A stretch of 64,000 nt of DNA from JAAYEA01 sp012689325. GTDB lineage: Bacteria > Chloroflexota > Anaerolineae > JAAYEA01. The stretch is taken from the NCBI GenBank assembly GCA_036841525.1, contig DAITVZ010000001.1:124001-188000 (forward strand), in the 5' to 3' direction. Positions within the stretch are counted from its first letter, which is position 1; every line of letters starts with the position of its first letter. Below, piece after piece: positions 42,595 to 50,329 of this stretch. Both the position numbers and the translations under genes were made by a program. The notes beneath the pieces are model-generated. The model was not told where the DNA came from. It searched no databases and saw only the letters and a program-made list of their open reading frames with translations.

Positions 42595-43446
42595 ATGACT
42601 GAGACCATTGCCTTGTTTGGCGCGGCGGGCAAGATGGGCACGCGCATTTGGGAGGCGATGAAGGGCAACGGCGCCTATCGCATGTTGTGTGTGGAGGCGG
42701 GCGAGGTGGGGCAGGCGCGGCTGCGCGAGCGTGGCATCGCGCCCGCCCAGTCCGACGAGGCGGCGCGCCAGGCCGACGTGGTGGTGCTGGCCATCCCCGA
42801 CAAGCTGATCGGCCTGGTGGCGGAGGAGATCGTGCCGCTCATGCGCAGCGGCGCCATGGTCATCTGCCTGGACCCCGCCGCGCCCTATAGCGGCGACCTG
42901 CCGGGACGGCTGGACATCACCTATTTCGTGGTGCACCCCTGCCATCCGCCGATCATCAAGGAAGAGACGGATCCCGCGGCGCGGGCGGACTTTTTCGGGG
43001 GCGTGGCCAAACAGAATATCGTCTGCGCGCTGATGCAGGGGCCGGAGGAGGATTACGAGCGCGGCGTCGGGATCGCCCGGCAGATGTTCGCGCCGGTGCT
43101 GCGCGCCCACCGCGTGACCGTGGAGCAGATGGCGATCCTGGAGCCGGCGCTCACCGAGACGGTGATCCTCACCTGCATGATGGTCATCCGCGAGGCGGTG
43201 GATGAGGCCATCCGCTGCGGCGTGCCGGAGCAGGCGGCCCTCGACTTTGCGCTGGGGCACATGGGCGTGAATGTGGGGATGCTCTTTGGCTACGTGGACG
43301 TGATTCCCTCGGATGGCGCCAAGATGGCGGCGAAGCGCGGGCGCGAGGCGATCTTTCAGGAGGACTGGAAGAAGGTCTTCAAGCTAGAGAATGTGATCCG
43401 CGAAGTCAAGGCCATTACTGAAGGCACCGCAGTCAAGAAGAGTTAG
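42595..43446 (+). CDS. apnO: Probable D-apionate oxidoisomerase (PGDH_C family)
   Basis: A 283-residue NAD-dependent dehydrogenase with an N-terminal Rossmann domain (A-L-F-G-A-A-G-K-M-G-T-R) and a C-terminal phosphogluconate-dehydrogenase-like helical domain. The known member ApnO oxidises D-apionate to 3-oxo-isoapionate. The mid H-P-C-H-P-P segment and the Asp/Glu-rich Y-F-V-V-H-P site are consistent, but the call leans on the gene pair. AAGGAGG precedes ATG 42595. The next gene begins two bases after its stop. It could instead oxidise another branched sugar acid. Confidence 0.62.
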   Translation: MTETIALFGAAGKMGTRIWEAMKGNGAYRMLCVEAGEVGQARLRERGIAPAQSDEAARQADVVVLAIPDKLIGLVAEEIVPLMRSGAMVICLDPAAPYSGDLPGRLDITYFVVHPCHPPIIKEETDPAARADFFGGVAKQNIVCALMQGPEEDYERGVGIARQMFAPVLRAHRVTVEQMAILEPALTETVILTCMMVIREAVDEAIRCGVPEQAALDFALGHMGVNVGMLFGYVDVIPSDGAKMAAKRGREAIFQEDWKKVFKLENVIREVKAITEGTAVKKS

Positions 43447-43448
43447 CC

Positions 43449-44261
43449 ATGCATTTGGGAATAGGCTCCTACACCTACACCTGGGCCATCGGTGTGTCGG
43501 GCTACCCGCCGCGGCAGCCGCTGACAGCGGCGGGGCTGTTGAACCAGGCCGCGGCGCTGGGCGTCGGCGTGGTGCAGATCTGCGACAACCTGCCGCTGGA
43601 TCGGCTGCCGCTGGGCGAGCTGGCGGCGCTGGGACGCCAGGCCAAAGAGCTGGGCCTGCGCGTCGAGGTGGGCGCCCGCGGCATCGCCGATGACCGGCTG
43701 GACGTCTATCTGCAACTGGCGCGGCGCTTTGGCTCGCCCATCTGCCGGGTGGTCTTGGACACGTCCGACCACCACCCGCCCCTGGACGAGATCGTGTCCA
43801 CGCTCCGCGCCGCGATGCCCGATTACGAGCGCGCGGAGGTGACGCTGGCGGTGGAGAACCACGACCGCTTCACCGCGGTCGAGTTCGTCCGCATCCTGGA
43901 GCGCGTGGGCAGCGACCGGGTGGGGATCTGCCTGGACACGGTGAACTCGTTCGGCGCGCTGGAGGGGCCGCAGGTGGTGGTGGAGACGCTGTCGCCCTGG
44001 ACCGTCAGCTTGCACATCAAGGATTTCGCCATCCGGCGGGTGGGCCACGCCATGGGCTTTGTGGTGGAGGGGACGCCGGCCGGGCAGGGGCGGCTGGACG
44101 TGCCCTGGCTGCTGGAGGCGCTGGCCCGAAGCGGCCGCGACCCCAACGCCATCCTGGAGCTGTGGACCCCGCCGCAAGCGGATGTGGAGGCGACCATCGC
44201 GCTGGAAGAGGCCTGGGCGCGGGAGAGCGTCCAGAACCTGCGGCGGTGGATTCCAGGATAG
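43449..44261 (+). CDS. oiaC: TIM-barrel protein, probable 3-oxo-isoapionate decarboxylase
   Basis: A 270-residue xylose isomerase-like TIM barrel. It starts M-H-L-G-I-G-S-Y-T-Y-T-W-A-I-G, with metal-site segments V-E-N-H-D-R-F, I-C-L-D-T-V-N-S, L-H-I-K-D-F and I-L-E-L-W-T. In the described apionate pathway OiaC, a protein of this fold encoded beside ApnO, decarboxylates 3-oxo-isoapionate to L-erythrulose. The two-base gap to the upstream gene fits one functional unit. It could alternatively be a sugar isomerase. Confidence 0.62.
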   Translation: MHLGIGSYTYTWAIGVSGYPPRQPLTAAGLLNQAAALGVGVVQICDNLPLDRLPLGELAALGRQAKELGLRVEVGARGIADDRLDVYLQLARRFGSPICRVVLDTSDHHPPLDEIVSTLRAAMPDYERAEVTLAVENHDRFTAVEFVRILERVGSDRVGICLDTVNSFGALEGPQVVVETLSPWTVSLHIKDFAIRRVGHAMGFVVEGTPAGQGRLDVPWLLEALARSGRDPNAILELWTPPQADVEATIALEEAWARESVQNLRRWIPG

Positions 44262-44287
44262 TGGCTTCTTGCAGGGGCCCAATCGCC

Positions 44288-44317
44288 AGACCTCCGGGCG
44301 CCAACGCTCGGAGGTCT
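44288..44317. terminator. Hairpin terminator of the apionate-like pair
   Basis: AGACCTCCGGGCG (44288-44300) pairs with CGCTCGGAGGTCT (44305-44317) with one mismatch, CCAA loop, followed by TGTTTGTG. Confidence 0.7.
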
Positions 44318-44320
44318 TGT

Positions 44321-44349
44321 TTGTGCCCAGCGGGCGATGCGGTTATACT
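44321..44349 (+). promoter_or_regulatory. Promoter of the SIS-ROK operon
   Basis: TTGTGC (44321-44326), 17-bp spacer, TATACT (44344-44349), immediately after the terminator and about 45 bp before ATG 44394. Confidence 0.5.
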
Positions 44350-44393
44350 GGAACCCGTGCTTGGGGGCAAGACTCGATCACCTGAGGGCCGAC

Positions 44394-44960
44394 ATGACCT
44401 GGCAATCCTACCTGACCGACATCGCCGACCTCCTCCGCGCCGTGGACCCGGCGGAGGTGCAGGGGCTCATCGACGCCATCGCCGCCGCCTGGCGCGAGGG
44501 GCGCTACGTCTATATCATCGGCAACGGCGGGAGCGGGGCCAACGCCTCCCACCTCTGCGAGGATTTGGGCAAGGGGACGCTGCACGATTTCGAGCGCCAG
44601 CGCCGCCTGAAGGTGCTCAGCCTCACGGACAACACCCCTTATATCCTGGCCTGGGGCAACGACGAGGGGTACGACCGCATTTTCGTGGAGCAGCTCAAGA
44701 ACCTGGCCGAGCCGGATGGGCTGCTGATCGCCATCAGCGGCTCGGGCAACAGCCCCAACGTGCTGCGCGCGGTGGAATGGGCCAACGCCCACGGCCTGCG
44801 CACCTGTGGGATCACCGGCTATGACGGCGGCCAGTTGCGGCGGATCGCCCAGGCTGGGCTGCACGTCCCCTCGCACGACATGGGCGCGGTGGAGGCGGCG
44901 CACGCGGTGGTCTTTCACCATCTGGTGACGGCGCTGCACGAGATATTTCAGTCAGAGTAG
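44394..44960 (+). CDS. SIS-domain protein, phosphoheptose isomerase-like
   Basis: A 188-residue SIS protein of the GmhA type. The phosphosugar-binding loop I-G-N-G-G-S-G-A-N-A-S-H-L and the second I-S-G-S-G-N-S-P-N are intact. GmhA isomerises sedoheptulose-7-phosphate; other members act on different phosphosugars, and this context does not point to lipopolysaccharide. ATG 44394 lies after a likely -10 box; the earlier ATG at 44337 would overlap that promoter. It is followed by a ROK protein and dehydrogenase. Confidence 0.85.
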   Translation: MTWQSYLTDIADLLRAVDPAEVQGLIDAIAAAWREGRYVYIIGNGGSGANASHLCEDLGKGTLHDFERQRRLKVLSLTDNTPYILAWGNDEGYDRIFVEQLKNLAEPDGLLIAISGSGNSPNVLRAVEWANAHGLRTCGITGYDGGQLRRIAQAGLHVPSHDMGAVEAAHAVVFHHLVTALHEIFQSE

Positions 44961-44981
44961 GGGCGAACCTCGTGTTCGCCC
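44961..44981. repeat. Short hairpin GGGCGAAC...GTTCGCCC
   Basis: GGGCGAAC (44961-44968) is inverted at 44974-44981 around CTCGT, just after the SIS stop codon and before the ROK gene. It resembles a very common intergenic repeat of many bacterial genomes. Confidence 0.6.
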
Positions 44982-45001
44982 TCTTGCACGGAGGCAGGCG
45001 G

Positions 45002-45976
45002 ATGGGCGTAGCCATTGGGATCGAGATCGGCGGGACCAAGCTGCAGGCGGGCGTGGGGCGGCAGGATGGCCAGGTGCTGGCCGTGGCGCGCCAGCAGGTG
45101 GACCGGGCGGGCGGCGCGGCGGGGATTCGCCAGGCGCTGCCGGGGATGATCAGCCAGGCGCTCTTGCTGGCCGGGCTATCGCCGGATGAGGCAGTCGCCA
45201 TCGGCGTGGGCTTTGGCGGCCCGGTGCGCGCCGAGCGCGGCGTGACCGTGATCTCGAACCAGGTGGAGGGGTGGGCCGACTTTCCACTGAAGCGCTGGCT
45301 GGAGGCGCGCTATCACGTGCCCACGGTGGTGGAAAACGACGCCGACGCGGCGGGCTATGCCGAGGCCGCCATCGGCGCCGGGACCGGCTGCCGGCGGGTG
45401 CTCTATGTCACCATCGGGAGCGGCATCGGCGGCGGCTGGATCGTGGACGGGGCCATCGACCACGGGCAGGGCCTGGGGGCGATGGAGATCGGCCACACCT
45501 GGGTGCCCTATCCCGACACGTCGGCGCTGGCCGAGCTGGAACGGGTGGCCTCGGGCTGGGCCATCGGCCGGCGGGCGCGGCTGGCCCTCTCCCAGGGCGC
45601 CAGCTCGAGCATGTGCGAGCTGGCCGGCGGCGAGGTGGGCGAGGTGACGGCGGAGACGGTCTATCGCGCGGCGGAGCAGGGCGATGCCCTGGCGGCGCAT
45701 ATCCTCGCTGGGACCTGCGACGCGCTGGCCATGGGGCTGGGCAACGCCATCAACCTCTATCACCCCCAGCGGGTCATCCTCGGCGGGGGCGTCTCGTTGA
45801 TGGGGCCGCTCTTCTGGGAGCCGCTGCGCGAGCAGACGCGGCGCTACGTGTATGGCCCCTTCGCCGAGGGCTATGAGCTGGTCCCGGCCGGGCTGGGCGA
45901 GCAGGTGGTGGTGATCGGCGCCTTGCTGCTGGCCTGGCAGGCCGCGGGCCGCCCGCTGGATGATACGATCAACTAG
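45002..45976 (+). CDS. ROK family protein (sugar kinase-like)
   Basis: A 324-residue ROK protein. The ATP-binding G-I-E-I-G-G-T-K-L-Q and N-D-A-D-A-A-G-Y-A-E-A motifs and catalytic-type Asp are present. It lacks the zinc-finger motif C-x-C-G-x-x-G-C-x-E that most ROK kinases have after G-H-x; here G-H-T-W-V-P-Y-P-D-T follows instead. It has no N-terminal DNA-binding domain, so it is kinase-like rather than a repressor. GGAGG precedes ATG 45002. It sits with SIS and Gfo/Idh/MocA genes in a likely operon. Confidence 0.85.
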   Translation: MGVAIGIEIGGTKLQAGVGRQDGQVLAVARQQVDRAGGAAGIRQALPGMISQALLLAGLSPDEAVAIGVGFGGPVRAERGVTVISNQVEGWADFPLKRWLEARYHVPTVVENDADAAGYAEAAIGAGTGCRRVLYVTIGSGIGGGWIVDGAIDHGQGLGAMEIGHTWVPYPDTSALAELERVASGWAIGRRARLALSQGASSSMCELAGGEVGEVTAETVYRAAEQGDALAAHILAGTCDALAMGLGNAINLYHPQRVILGGGVSLMGPLFWEPLREQTRRYVYGPFAEGYELVPAGLGEQVVVIGALLLAWQAAGRPLDDTIN

Positions 45977-45984
45977 GAGGGATG

Positions 45985-47046
45985 ATGGATAAGGTCAAGG
46001 TCGCGGTGGTGGGCTGCGGCTCCATTGCCCAGGGGATGCACCTCCCGGGCATCCAGGGGCTGGTGCAGGCGGGGCTGGCCGAGCTGACGGCGGTGTGCGA
46101 TGTGGTGCCCGACCTGGCGCGCACGGTGGGGGAGCGGTTCGGCGCGCAGACGCACTATACCGAGATGGAGCGGATGCTGGCCGAGGCCGACTGCGACCTC
46201 GTGGTCAACTGCACCCGCATCCCCGAGCACTTTGCGGTCAACCTGACGGCGCTGCAGGCGGGCAAGCACGTCTATACGCAAAAGCCCATGACCACCACCG
46301 TGTCGGAGGCCACCACGTTGGTGCAGGAGGCGCAGCGCCGCGGGCTGCTGTTGGGCTGCGCCCCGGAGCACCCGGCTCGCCCGGTGATCCGCAAGGTGCG
46401 CGAGTTGGTGGACGGGGGCGCCATCGGCAAGGTGGCCTTTGCCCGCATGTCCAGCTCGCACGACGGCCCGGAACGCCACGACGTGCCTCGCGATTCCACC
46501 TGGTATTACCGGCCCGGCTCCAACCCGATCCTGGACCTGGGTGTGCATGGCCTGAGCATGATCACCAGCATCCTGGGACCGGTGCGGCGGCTCGCTTGCT
46601 TTTCGGGGCGCAACCTGCCGACGCGTCTGACCACCGCCGGGCCCTACAAGGGCAAGCGCATCGACGTGCAGATCGACGACAACTCGCTCCTGATGCTGGA
46701 CTTTGGCGACGCGGTGCTGGGCTACCTGGATGCCACCTATTGCGTGCTGGCCTCCGCCGCGCCCTTCTGCGAGATCTATGGCAGCGCGGGCACGCTCAGC
46801 CTCTCGCGGCAGGGCGGCGAGATCGTCATCCGCCACTTCCGCGAGGGCGAGGATTGGCGCGAGGTGCCGGTGGAGGCGCCGCCGCCGACCAAGGACCTGG
46901 GCGTGTGGCACATGGTCGGCTGCCTGCGCGAGGGCCAGCCCTTGCTCCTCACCGGCGAGTTGGGCCGCCACCTGGTGGAGGTGATGACCCAGGCGCCGGT
47001 GGCCGCCGCCGAGGGCCGCGCCATCGCCATGGAGACGGCGTTTTGA
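45985..47046 (+). CDS. Gfo/Idh/MocA family oxidoreductase
   Basis: A 353-residue dehydrogenase. The start M-D-K-V-K-V-A-V-V-G-C-G-S-I-A-Q-G gives the Rossmann motif, then T-Q-K-P-M-T-T-T-V (where E-K-P is usual), and the C-terminal D-L-G-V-H-G-L-S with its conserved Asp and His. It differs from the two family members near 21 kb. Two ATGs (45982 and 45985) follow AGGAGGG; 45985 has the better spacing. It begins a few bases after the ROK stop and precedes an MFS gene, so the unit may import and oxidise one sugar. Confidence 0.86.
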   Translation: MDKVKVAVVGCGSIAQGMHLPGIQGLVQAGLAELTAVCDVVPDLARTVGERFGAQTHYTEMERMLAEADCDLVVNCTRIPEHFAVNLTALQAGKHVYTQKPMTTTVSEATTLVQEAQRRGLLLGCAPEHPARPVIRKVRELVDGGAIGKVAFARMSSSHDGPERHDVPRDSTWYYRPGSNPILDLGVHGLSMITSILGPVRRLACFSGRNLPTRLTTAGPYKGKRIDVQIDDNSLLMLDFGDAVLGYLDATYCVLASAAPFCEIYGSAGTLSLSRQGGEIVIRHFREGEDWREVPVEAPPPTKDLGVWHMVGCLREGQPLLLTGELGRHLVEVMTQAPVAAAEGRAIAMETAF

Positions 47047-47050
47047 GCGT

Positions 47051-48355
47051 ATGATGAAGCCACCCTCCCCTCCCAGCCCGGCCGAGCCCGCCTGCCAGGA
47101 TCCGCCGGCGCAGCCGCGCCGCCGGTTCTCGCTGCGCATCGAGCCCTGGCAGCGCAACCTGTATATCATTATCCTGGCCCAGCTCATCGGCATCCTGGGC
47201 TTTAGCCTGGCGGTGCCGTTCTTGCCCTTTTACCTGGAAGAGCTGGGGGCCAGCGGCTTTGAGGAGCTGGCCTTCTGGGTCGGCTTCATCAATTCCGCCG
47301 GACCGATCGTGATGGCGCTGGCCTCGCCGGTGTGGGGCGCCGTGGCCGACCGCTACGGCCGCAAGCCCATGCTGGTGCGCGCCTTTGTCGGTGGCGGCGT
47401 GGTGATGATCCTGATGGCCCTGGCGCAGACCGTCCCCCAATTGGCCACGCTGCGCATCATCCAGGGCGCGCTCTCGGGGAGCGTCACCGCGGCCACGGTG
47501 TTGGTGGCTACCTGCGTCCCGCCCGAGCAGCGCGGCTATGCCCTGGGGCTGCTGCAGAGCGCCATCTTTGCCGGGCACTCGCTGGGCCCCATGCTGGGCG
47601 GCACGGCCGGCGGCCTGTGGGGTTACCGCGTCCCCTTCGTCGGGGCGGGCGTCCTGCTGATGATCGCCGGCCTGGTGGTGACGCTCCTGGTCCACGAGAC
47701 CTTTGAGCGGCCCGCGCCCCGTCCGCGCCAGCGCTTTTCCCTCAAGGCGTTGCGCGGCGCCCGGATGGACCCTATGGTGGTCACCATGCTGGTGCTCATG
47801 ATGATGAACCGGCTGAGCACGTCGGTGACCCTGCCCATGCTCCCGCTCTATGTGCAGACCCTCGTCGCCACCGAGCAGCAGGCTTCCACCGCCACGGGCT
47901 GGATCTCGGGGGCCACCTCGCTGGCCAATGCCATCGCGGCGGTGGCCGTGGGCAAGGCCGCCGATCGGCTGGGGCGGCGGCGGGTGTTGCTGGCTTGCCT
48001 CGGGCTGGCGGCGGTGGGCTATATGCCCCAGATGCTCACCACCACCCCGCTCCAGTTGCTCCTGCTGCGCGCGATCACCGGGTTCGCGGGCGGCGGGCTG
48101 GTCCCCGTCTCCAGCGCCATCTTGGCCGAGCGCGCGCCGGAGGGCCGCCATGGGGCGATCTATGGCCTCAGCTCGAGCCTGACCAGCGCCGGCCGCGCGG
48201 TGGGTCCCGTCATCGGCACGGTGGCGGTGACGCAATGGGGCTTGGGCAGCGTCTTTCCCATCACGGGCGTGATGCTCGCCCTGGTGACGGCCTATGTGGC
48301 GATGGCCACGCGCGGCATGGAGCGGCGCATGGCCACCGAGCGAGTGGAGGGGTGA
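47051..48355 (+). CDS. MFS transporter
   Basis: A 434-residue major facilitator with twelve hydrophobic helices. The 2-3 loop motif reads A-V-A-D-R-Y-G-R-K-P-M-L, and the 8-9 loop K-A-A-D-R-L-G-R-R-R-V. This form resembles drug/H+ antiporters and MdtG/TetA-type exporters, but sugar uptake in this operon is equally possible. A basic, Pro-rich N-terminal tail (about 1-28) precedes helix 1. It starts a few bases after the upstream dehydrogenase. Confidence 0.87.
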   Translation: MMKPPSPPSPAEPACQDPPAQPRRRFSLRIEPWQRNLYIIILAQLIGILGFSLAVPFLPFYLEELGASGFEELAFWVGFINSAGPIVMALASPVWGAVADRYGRKPMLVRAFVGGGVVMILMALAQTVPQLATLRIIQGALSGSVTAATVLVATCVPPEQRGYALGLLQSAIFAGHSLGPMLGGTAGGLWGYRVPFVGAGVLLMIAGLVVTLLVHETFERPAPRPRQRFSLKALRGARMDPMVVTMLVLMMMNRLSTSVTLPMLPLYVQTLVATEQQASTATGWISGATSLANAIAAVAVGKAADRLGRRRVLLACLGLAAVGYMPQMLTTTPLQLLLLRAITGFAGGGLVPVSSAILAERAPEGRHGAIYGLSSSLTSAGRAVGPVIGTVAVTQWGLGSVFPITGVMLALVTAYVAMATRGMERRMATERVEG

Positions 48356-48398
48356 GCGTGAGGCCTGCTTGCCAACCGAGGACAGGAGACGAGTTCTG

Positions 48399-48755
48399 AT
48401 GAGCGACAAAGTGGCGATCGTGCTCATGGCGGGGCCGGAGATGCCCTGCCGCTTGATGCACACCCTGATCTGGGCGCTGGACATCGTCCAGCGGGGCGGC
48501 GAGGCCAAGATCGTCTTGGAGGGCGAGTCGCCGCGCTGGCTGCTGGAGCTTCCCGACCCGGCCAACGGGCGGCACAAGCTCTACCGGCGCGTCAAGGAGG
48601 CGGGGCTGATCGACGGCGTGTGCAAGGGCTGCGCCGCGGTGAGCGGGGCCTTGGACGCGGCCGTCGCCGAGGGGCTGCCGCTCCTGAGCGACGCGTCGGG
48701 GCACGCCAGCCTGGTGCCCTATCTGGCGGCTGGGTTCAATGTGGTGACGCTGTAG
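48399..48755 (+). CDS. DsrE-like small protein
   Basis: A 118-residue alpha/beta protein resembling DsrE/DsrF-like sulfur-relay proteins. A Cys-x-x-Cys pair, V-C-K-G-C-A-A-V, lies at about residues 73-76. The N-terminal strand K-V-A-I-V-L-M-A and the E-A-K-I-V-L-E-G strand fit that fold. Its role beside transporters and sugar enzymes is unclear. ATG 48399 is preceded by AGGAG. It is the last gene of the plus-strand run starting at 44394. Confidence 0.68.
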   Translation: MSDKVAIVLMAGPEMPCRLMHTLIWALDIVQRGGEAKIVLEGESPRWLLELPDPANGRHKLYRRVKEAGLIDGVCKGCAAVSGALDAAVAEGLPLLSDASGHASLVPYLAAGFNVVTL

Positions 48756-48784
48756 CCCAACAGCGTCCGAAAGCAGGTCAGGGC

Positions 48785-48813
48785 TTGACAACCGGCCTCA
48801 AATCGTCTAGAAT
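48785..48813 (+). promoter_or_regulatory. Strong promoter of the antitoxin-PIN pair
   Basis: TTGACA (48785-48790), 17-bp spacer, TAGAAT (48808-48813), about 25 bp before ATG 48841: near consensus. Confidence 0.7.
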
Positions 48814-48840
48814 CTACTCGAGATGATGGGAGGAGCCGAG

Positions 48841-49143
48841 ATGTCTACTGTGCCCGAAGTGCTCACGCCTCTGCAGGTTGCCGAGTATCTGCAACTGGCG
48901 CCGGATACCGTCTATCGCTACATTCGCGAGGGCAAGCTAGTCGCCTCACGTATGGGCAGGCATTACCGCATTTCCAGGCGTAACGTGGAGGCGTTTCTGC
49001 TGGCGACTTCTACGGCTGGGGATGCCCAAATGCGGAGCTTTGCGCAGAGCCGCGTTGATGGCTGGCTCGAAGAGGACCAGATCAGCGAGGCCACGCGGGA
49101 GATTGGCCAGCGATTGCTTGATGGTCTATCTTCCCGGCGATGA
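48841..49143 (+). CDS. Helix-turn-helix (excisionase-family) antitoxin-like protein
   Basis: A 100-residue protein with an N-terminal MerR/excisionase-like winged helix: L-T-P-L-Q-V-A-E-Y-L-Q, then Y-R-Y-I-R-E-G-K-L-V-A-S-R-M-G-R-H-Y-R-I. The C-terminal tail is charged and could bind the partner. It overlaps the following PIN gene by ATGA, as in type II toxin-antitoxin pairs. ATG 48841 has GGAGG upstream. It probably represses its own strong promoter, which is the usual arrangement, but no operator palindrome is obvious. Confidence 0.8.
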   Translation: MSTVPEVLTPLQVAEYLQLAPDTVYRYIREGKLVASRMGRHYRISRRNVEAFLLATSTAGDAQMRSFAQSRVDGWLEEDQISEATREIGQRLLDGLSSRR

Positions 49144-49631
49144 TTATCAGCCGCGCCACGACGCTTTTCTTCGATGCCTCTGTGCTGGTGGCGGGGTCTG
49201 CTTCATCCACGGGCGGTTCAGCTCTTCTCCTTGAGGCCTGTCTCGTTCGTGGTTTTCGCCCTCAGGTTACGGGCGCGGTGCTGATGGAGAGCTGGCTGGC
49301 TCTGCAGGGCTTTACCAACGAGGCGCGGGCCCGATTCAGGCGTTGGTTGACCGAGATCGTTTGGGAGCTGGTGCCAGTCCCGCCGGCGGCGGTCCTTGCG
49401 CAATATGAGCGCTATATCGATCGCGAAGATGCCCACGTGTTGGCGGCGGCGGTGGAGGCGGGGTCGCAGTTCCTGCTGAGCCTGGACCGCCGCCATGTCC
49501 TGGCTGCTGCACCGGCAGCAACAGGGATGGGCTCGGGTCTGGTCATTCTGACGCCCGGCGACTTTATCCGCCAGTACTACCCTCTGCACCCGGACTATGA
49601 CCGGTTGCCAGCGGAACGTGACCGGCCCTAG
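49140..49631 (+). CDS. PIN-domain protein (putative toxin ribonuclease)
   Basis: A 163-residue PIN-fold protein. Acidic residues of a PIN active site appear in F-F-D-A-S-V-L, the central M-E-S-W-L, D-A-H-V-L-A-A-A and L-S-L-D-R-R. PIN toxins cleave RNA and are held by the antitoxin encoded upstream. The start overlaps that gene (ATGA). It has somewhat lower GC than its neighbours, as if acquired. It ends nine bases before the convergent ferritin-like gene. Confidence 0.78.
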   Translation: MIISRATTLFFDASVLVAGSASSTGGSALLLEACLVRGFRPQVTGAVLMESWLALQGFTNEARARFRRWLTEIVWELVPVPPAAVLAQYERYIDREDAHVLAAAVEAGSQFLLSLDRRHVLAAAPAATGMGSGLVILTPGDFIRQYYPLHPDYDRLPAERDRP

Positions 49632-49640
49632 CCTTGGTAG

Positions 49641-50153
49641 CTAGTCCGCGCCACCGTCTGCTCCCCGTCCCATCTCTTGATCCAGCAGCGCCGGCACTTG
49701 CTTCCCCTCGCCCAGCGCGCCGACCAGTTGCAGCGCCTGGGTGAAGCGCTGCTCCTGCGCCTTTTGCTCCTCCAGGTAGCGCCGGGCCAGGCTTTCCACC
49801 ACGAACTCGCGCGCCTTGGCGGCAAAGGCGGCCAGGCGCTCCAGCCAGGCGGTGGCGAGTTGCTCGCGCTGCTGCCCGCGCCGGAGCATCTGCGGCAGCG
49901 CCTCGAACTGGGCGGGCGGGTCCTGGAAAGCCTTGAACACGGCGGCCTCGCCGCGCTCCGACATGAACTGGGTCAGCCGCATGGCCCGGATTTGCGTGTC
50001 GGCGGCGCGGGCGCGAAACCACCTCGCAAAGCCGGTCAAGCCCATCGAGGCGCAATGGACGGCCATGGCATAGTACAACTCGGCGGTGTAGTGGTCCTGC
50101 TTGATCTGCTCGTTCAGGGCATCGCGGATGATCTGGGCGGCTTCGGTGGACAT
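49641..50153 (-). CDS. Ferritin-like protein without ferroxidase ligands
   Basis: A 170-residue four-helix ferritin homologue: N-E-Q-I-K-Q-D-H-Y-T-A-E-L-Y-Y-A-M-A opens the first helix. In E. coli FtnA the ferroxidase ligands are Glu17, Glu50 and His53; the aligned residues here are Asp20, Thr53 and Arg56, so the iron-oxidising centre looks lost. It may store or bind something else, or be a shell subunit. ATG 50153 has GGAGG eight bases upstream. A minus-strand TATAGT-type box (plus ACTATA, 50250-50255) lies upstream. Confidence 0.78.
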   Translation of the reverse strand: MSTEAAQIIRDALNEQIKQDHYTAELYYAMAVHCASMGLTGFARWFRARAADTQIRAMRLTQFMSERGEAAVFKAFQDPPAQFEALPQMLRRGQQREQLATAWLERLAAFAAKAREFVVESLARRYLEEQKAQEQRFTQALQLVGALGEGKQVPALLDQEMGRGADGGAD

Positions 50154-50261
50154 GGCAGGTGCCTCCGCATCTCTCCTCGGTCCTGGGCGATCGCGACGCT
50201 GGGCCGGGCCTTGGCAGCGTCGCTGGCTGGCGCAGCGTTTCCTGGCCTCACTATACCATGA

Positions 50262-50298
50262 CAACGGGGCCGAGGTCAAAATGACCCCGGCCCCGTTG
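50262..50298. terminator. Hairpin downstream of the hydrolase lipoprotein gene
   Basis: 17-base arms at 50262-50278 and 50282-50298 pair with one mismatch around a short AAA loop. It has no strong T-run, so it may act as a weak terminator or a repeat. Confidence 0.6.
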
Positions 50299-50329
50299 GC
50301 ATCGCACCACGCGGTGGCGTCTGGTTCCT

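Noticed and set aside
44961..44981. A terminator for the SIS gene
   Set aside because: No T-run follows and the sequence matches a common intergenic repeat, so it is listed as a repeat.
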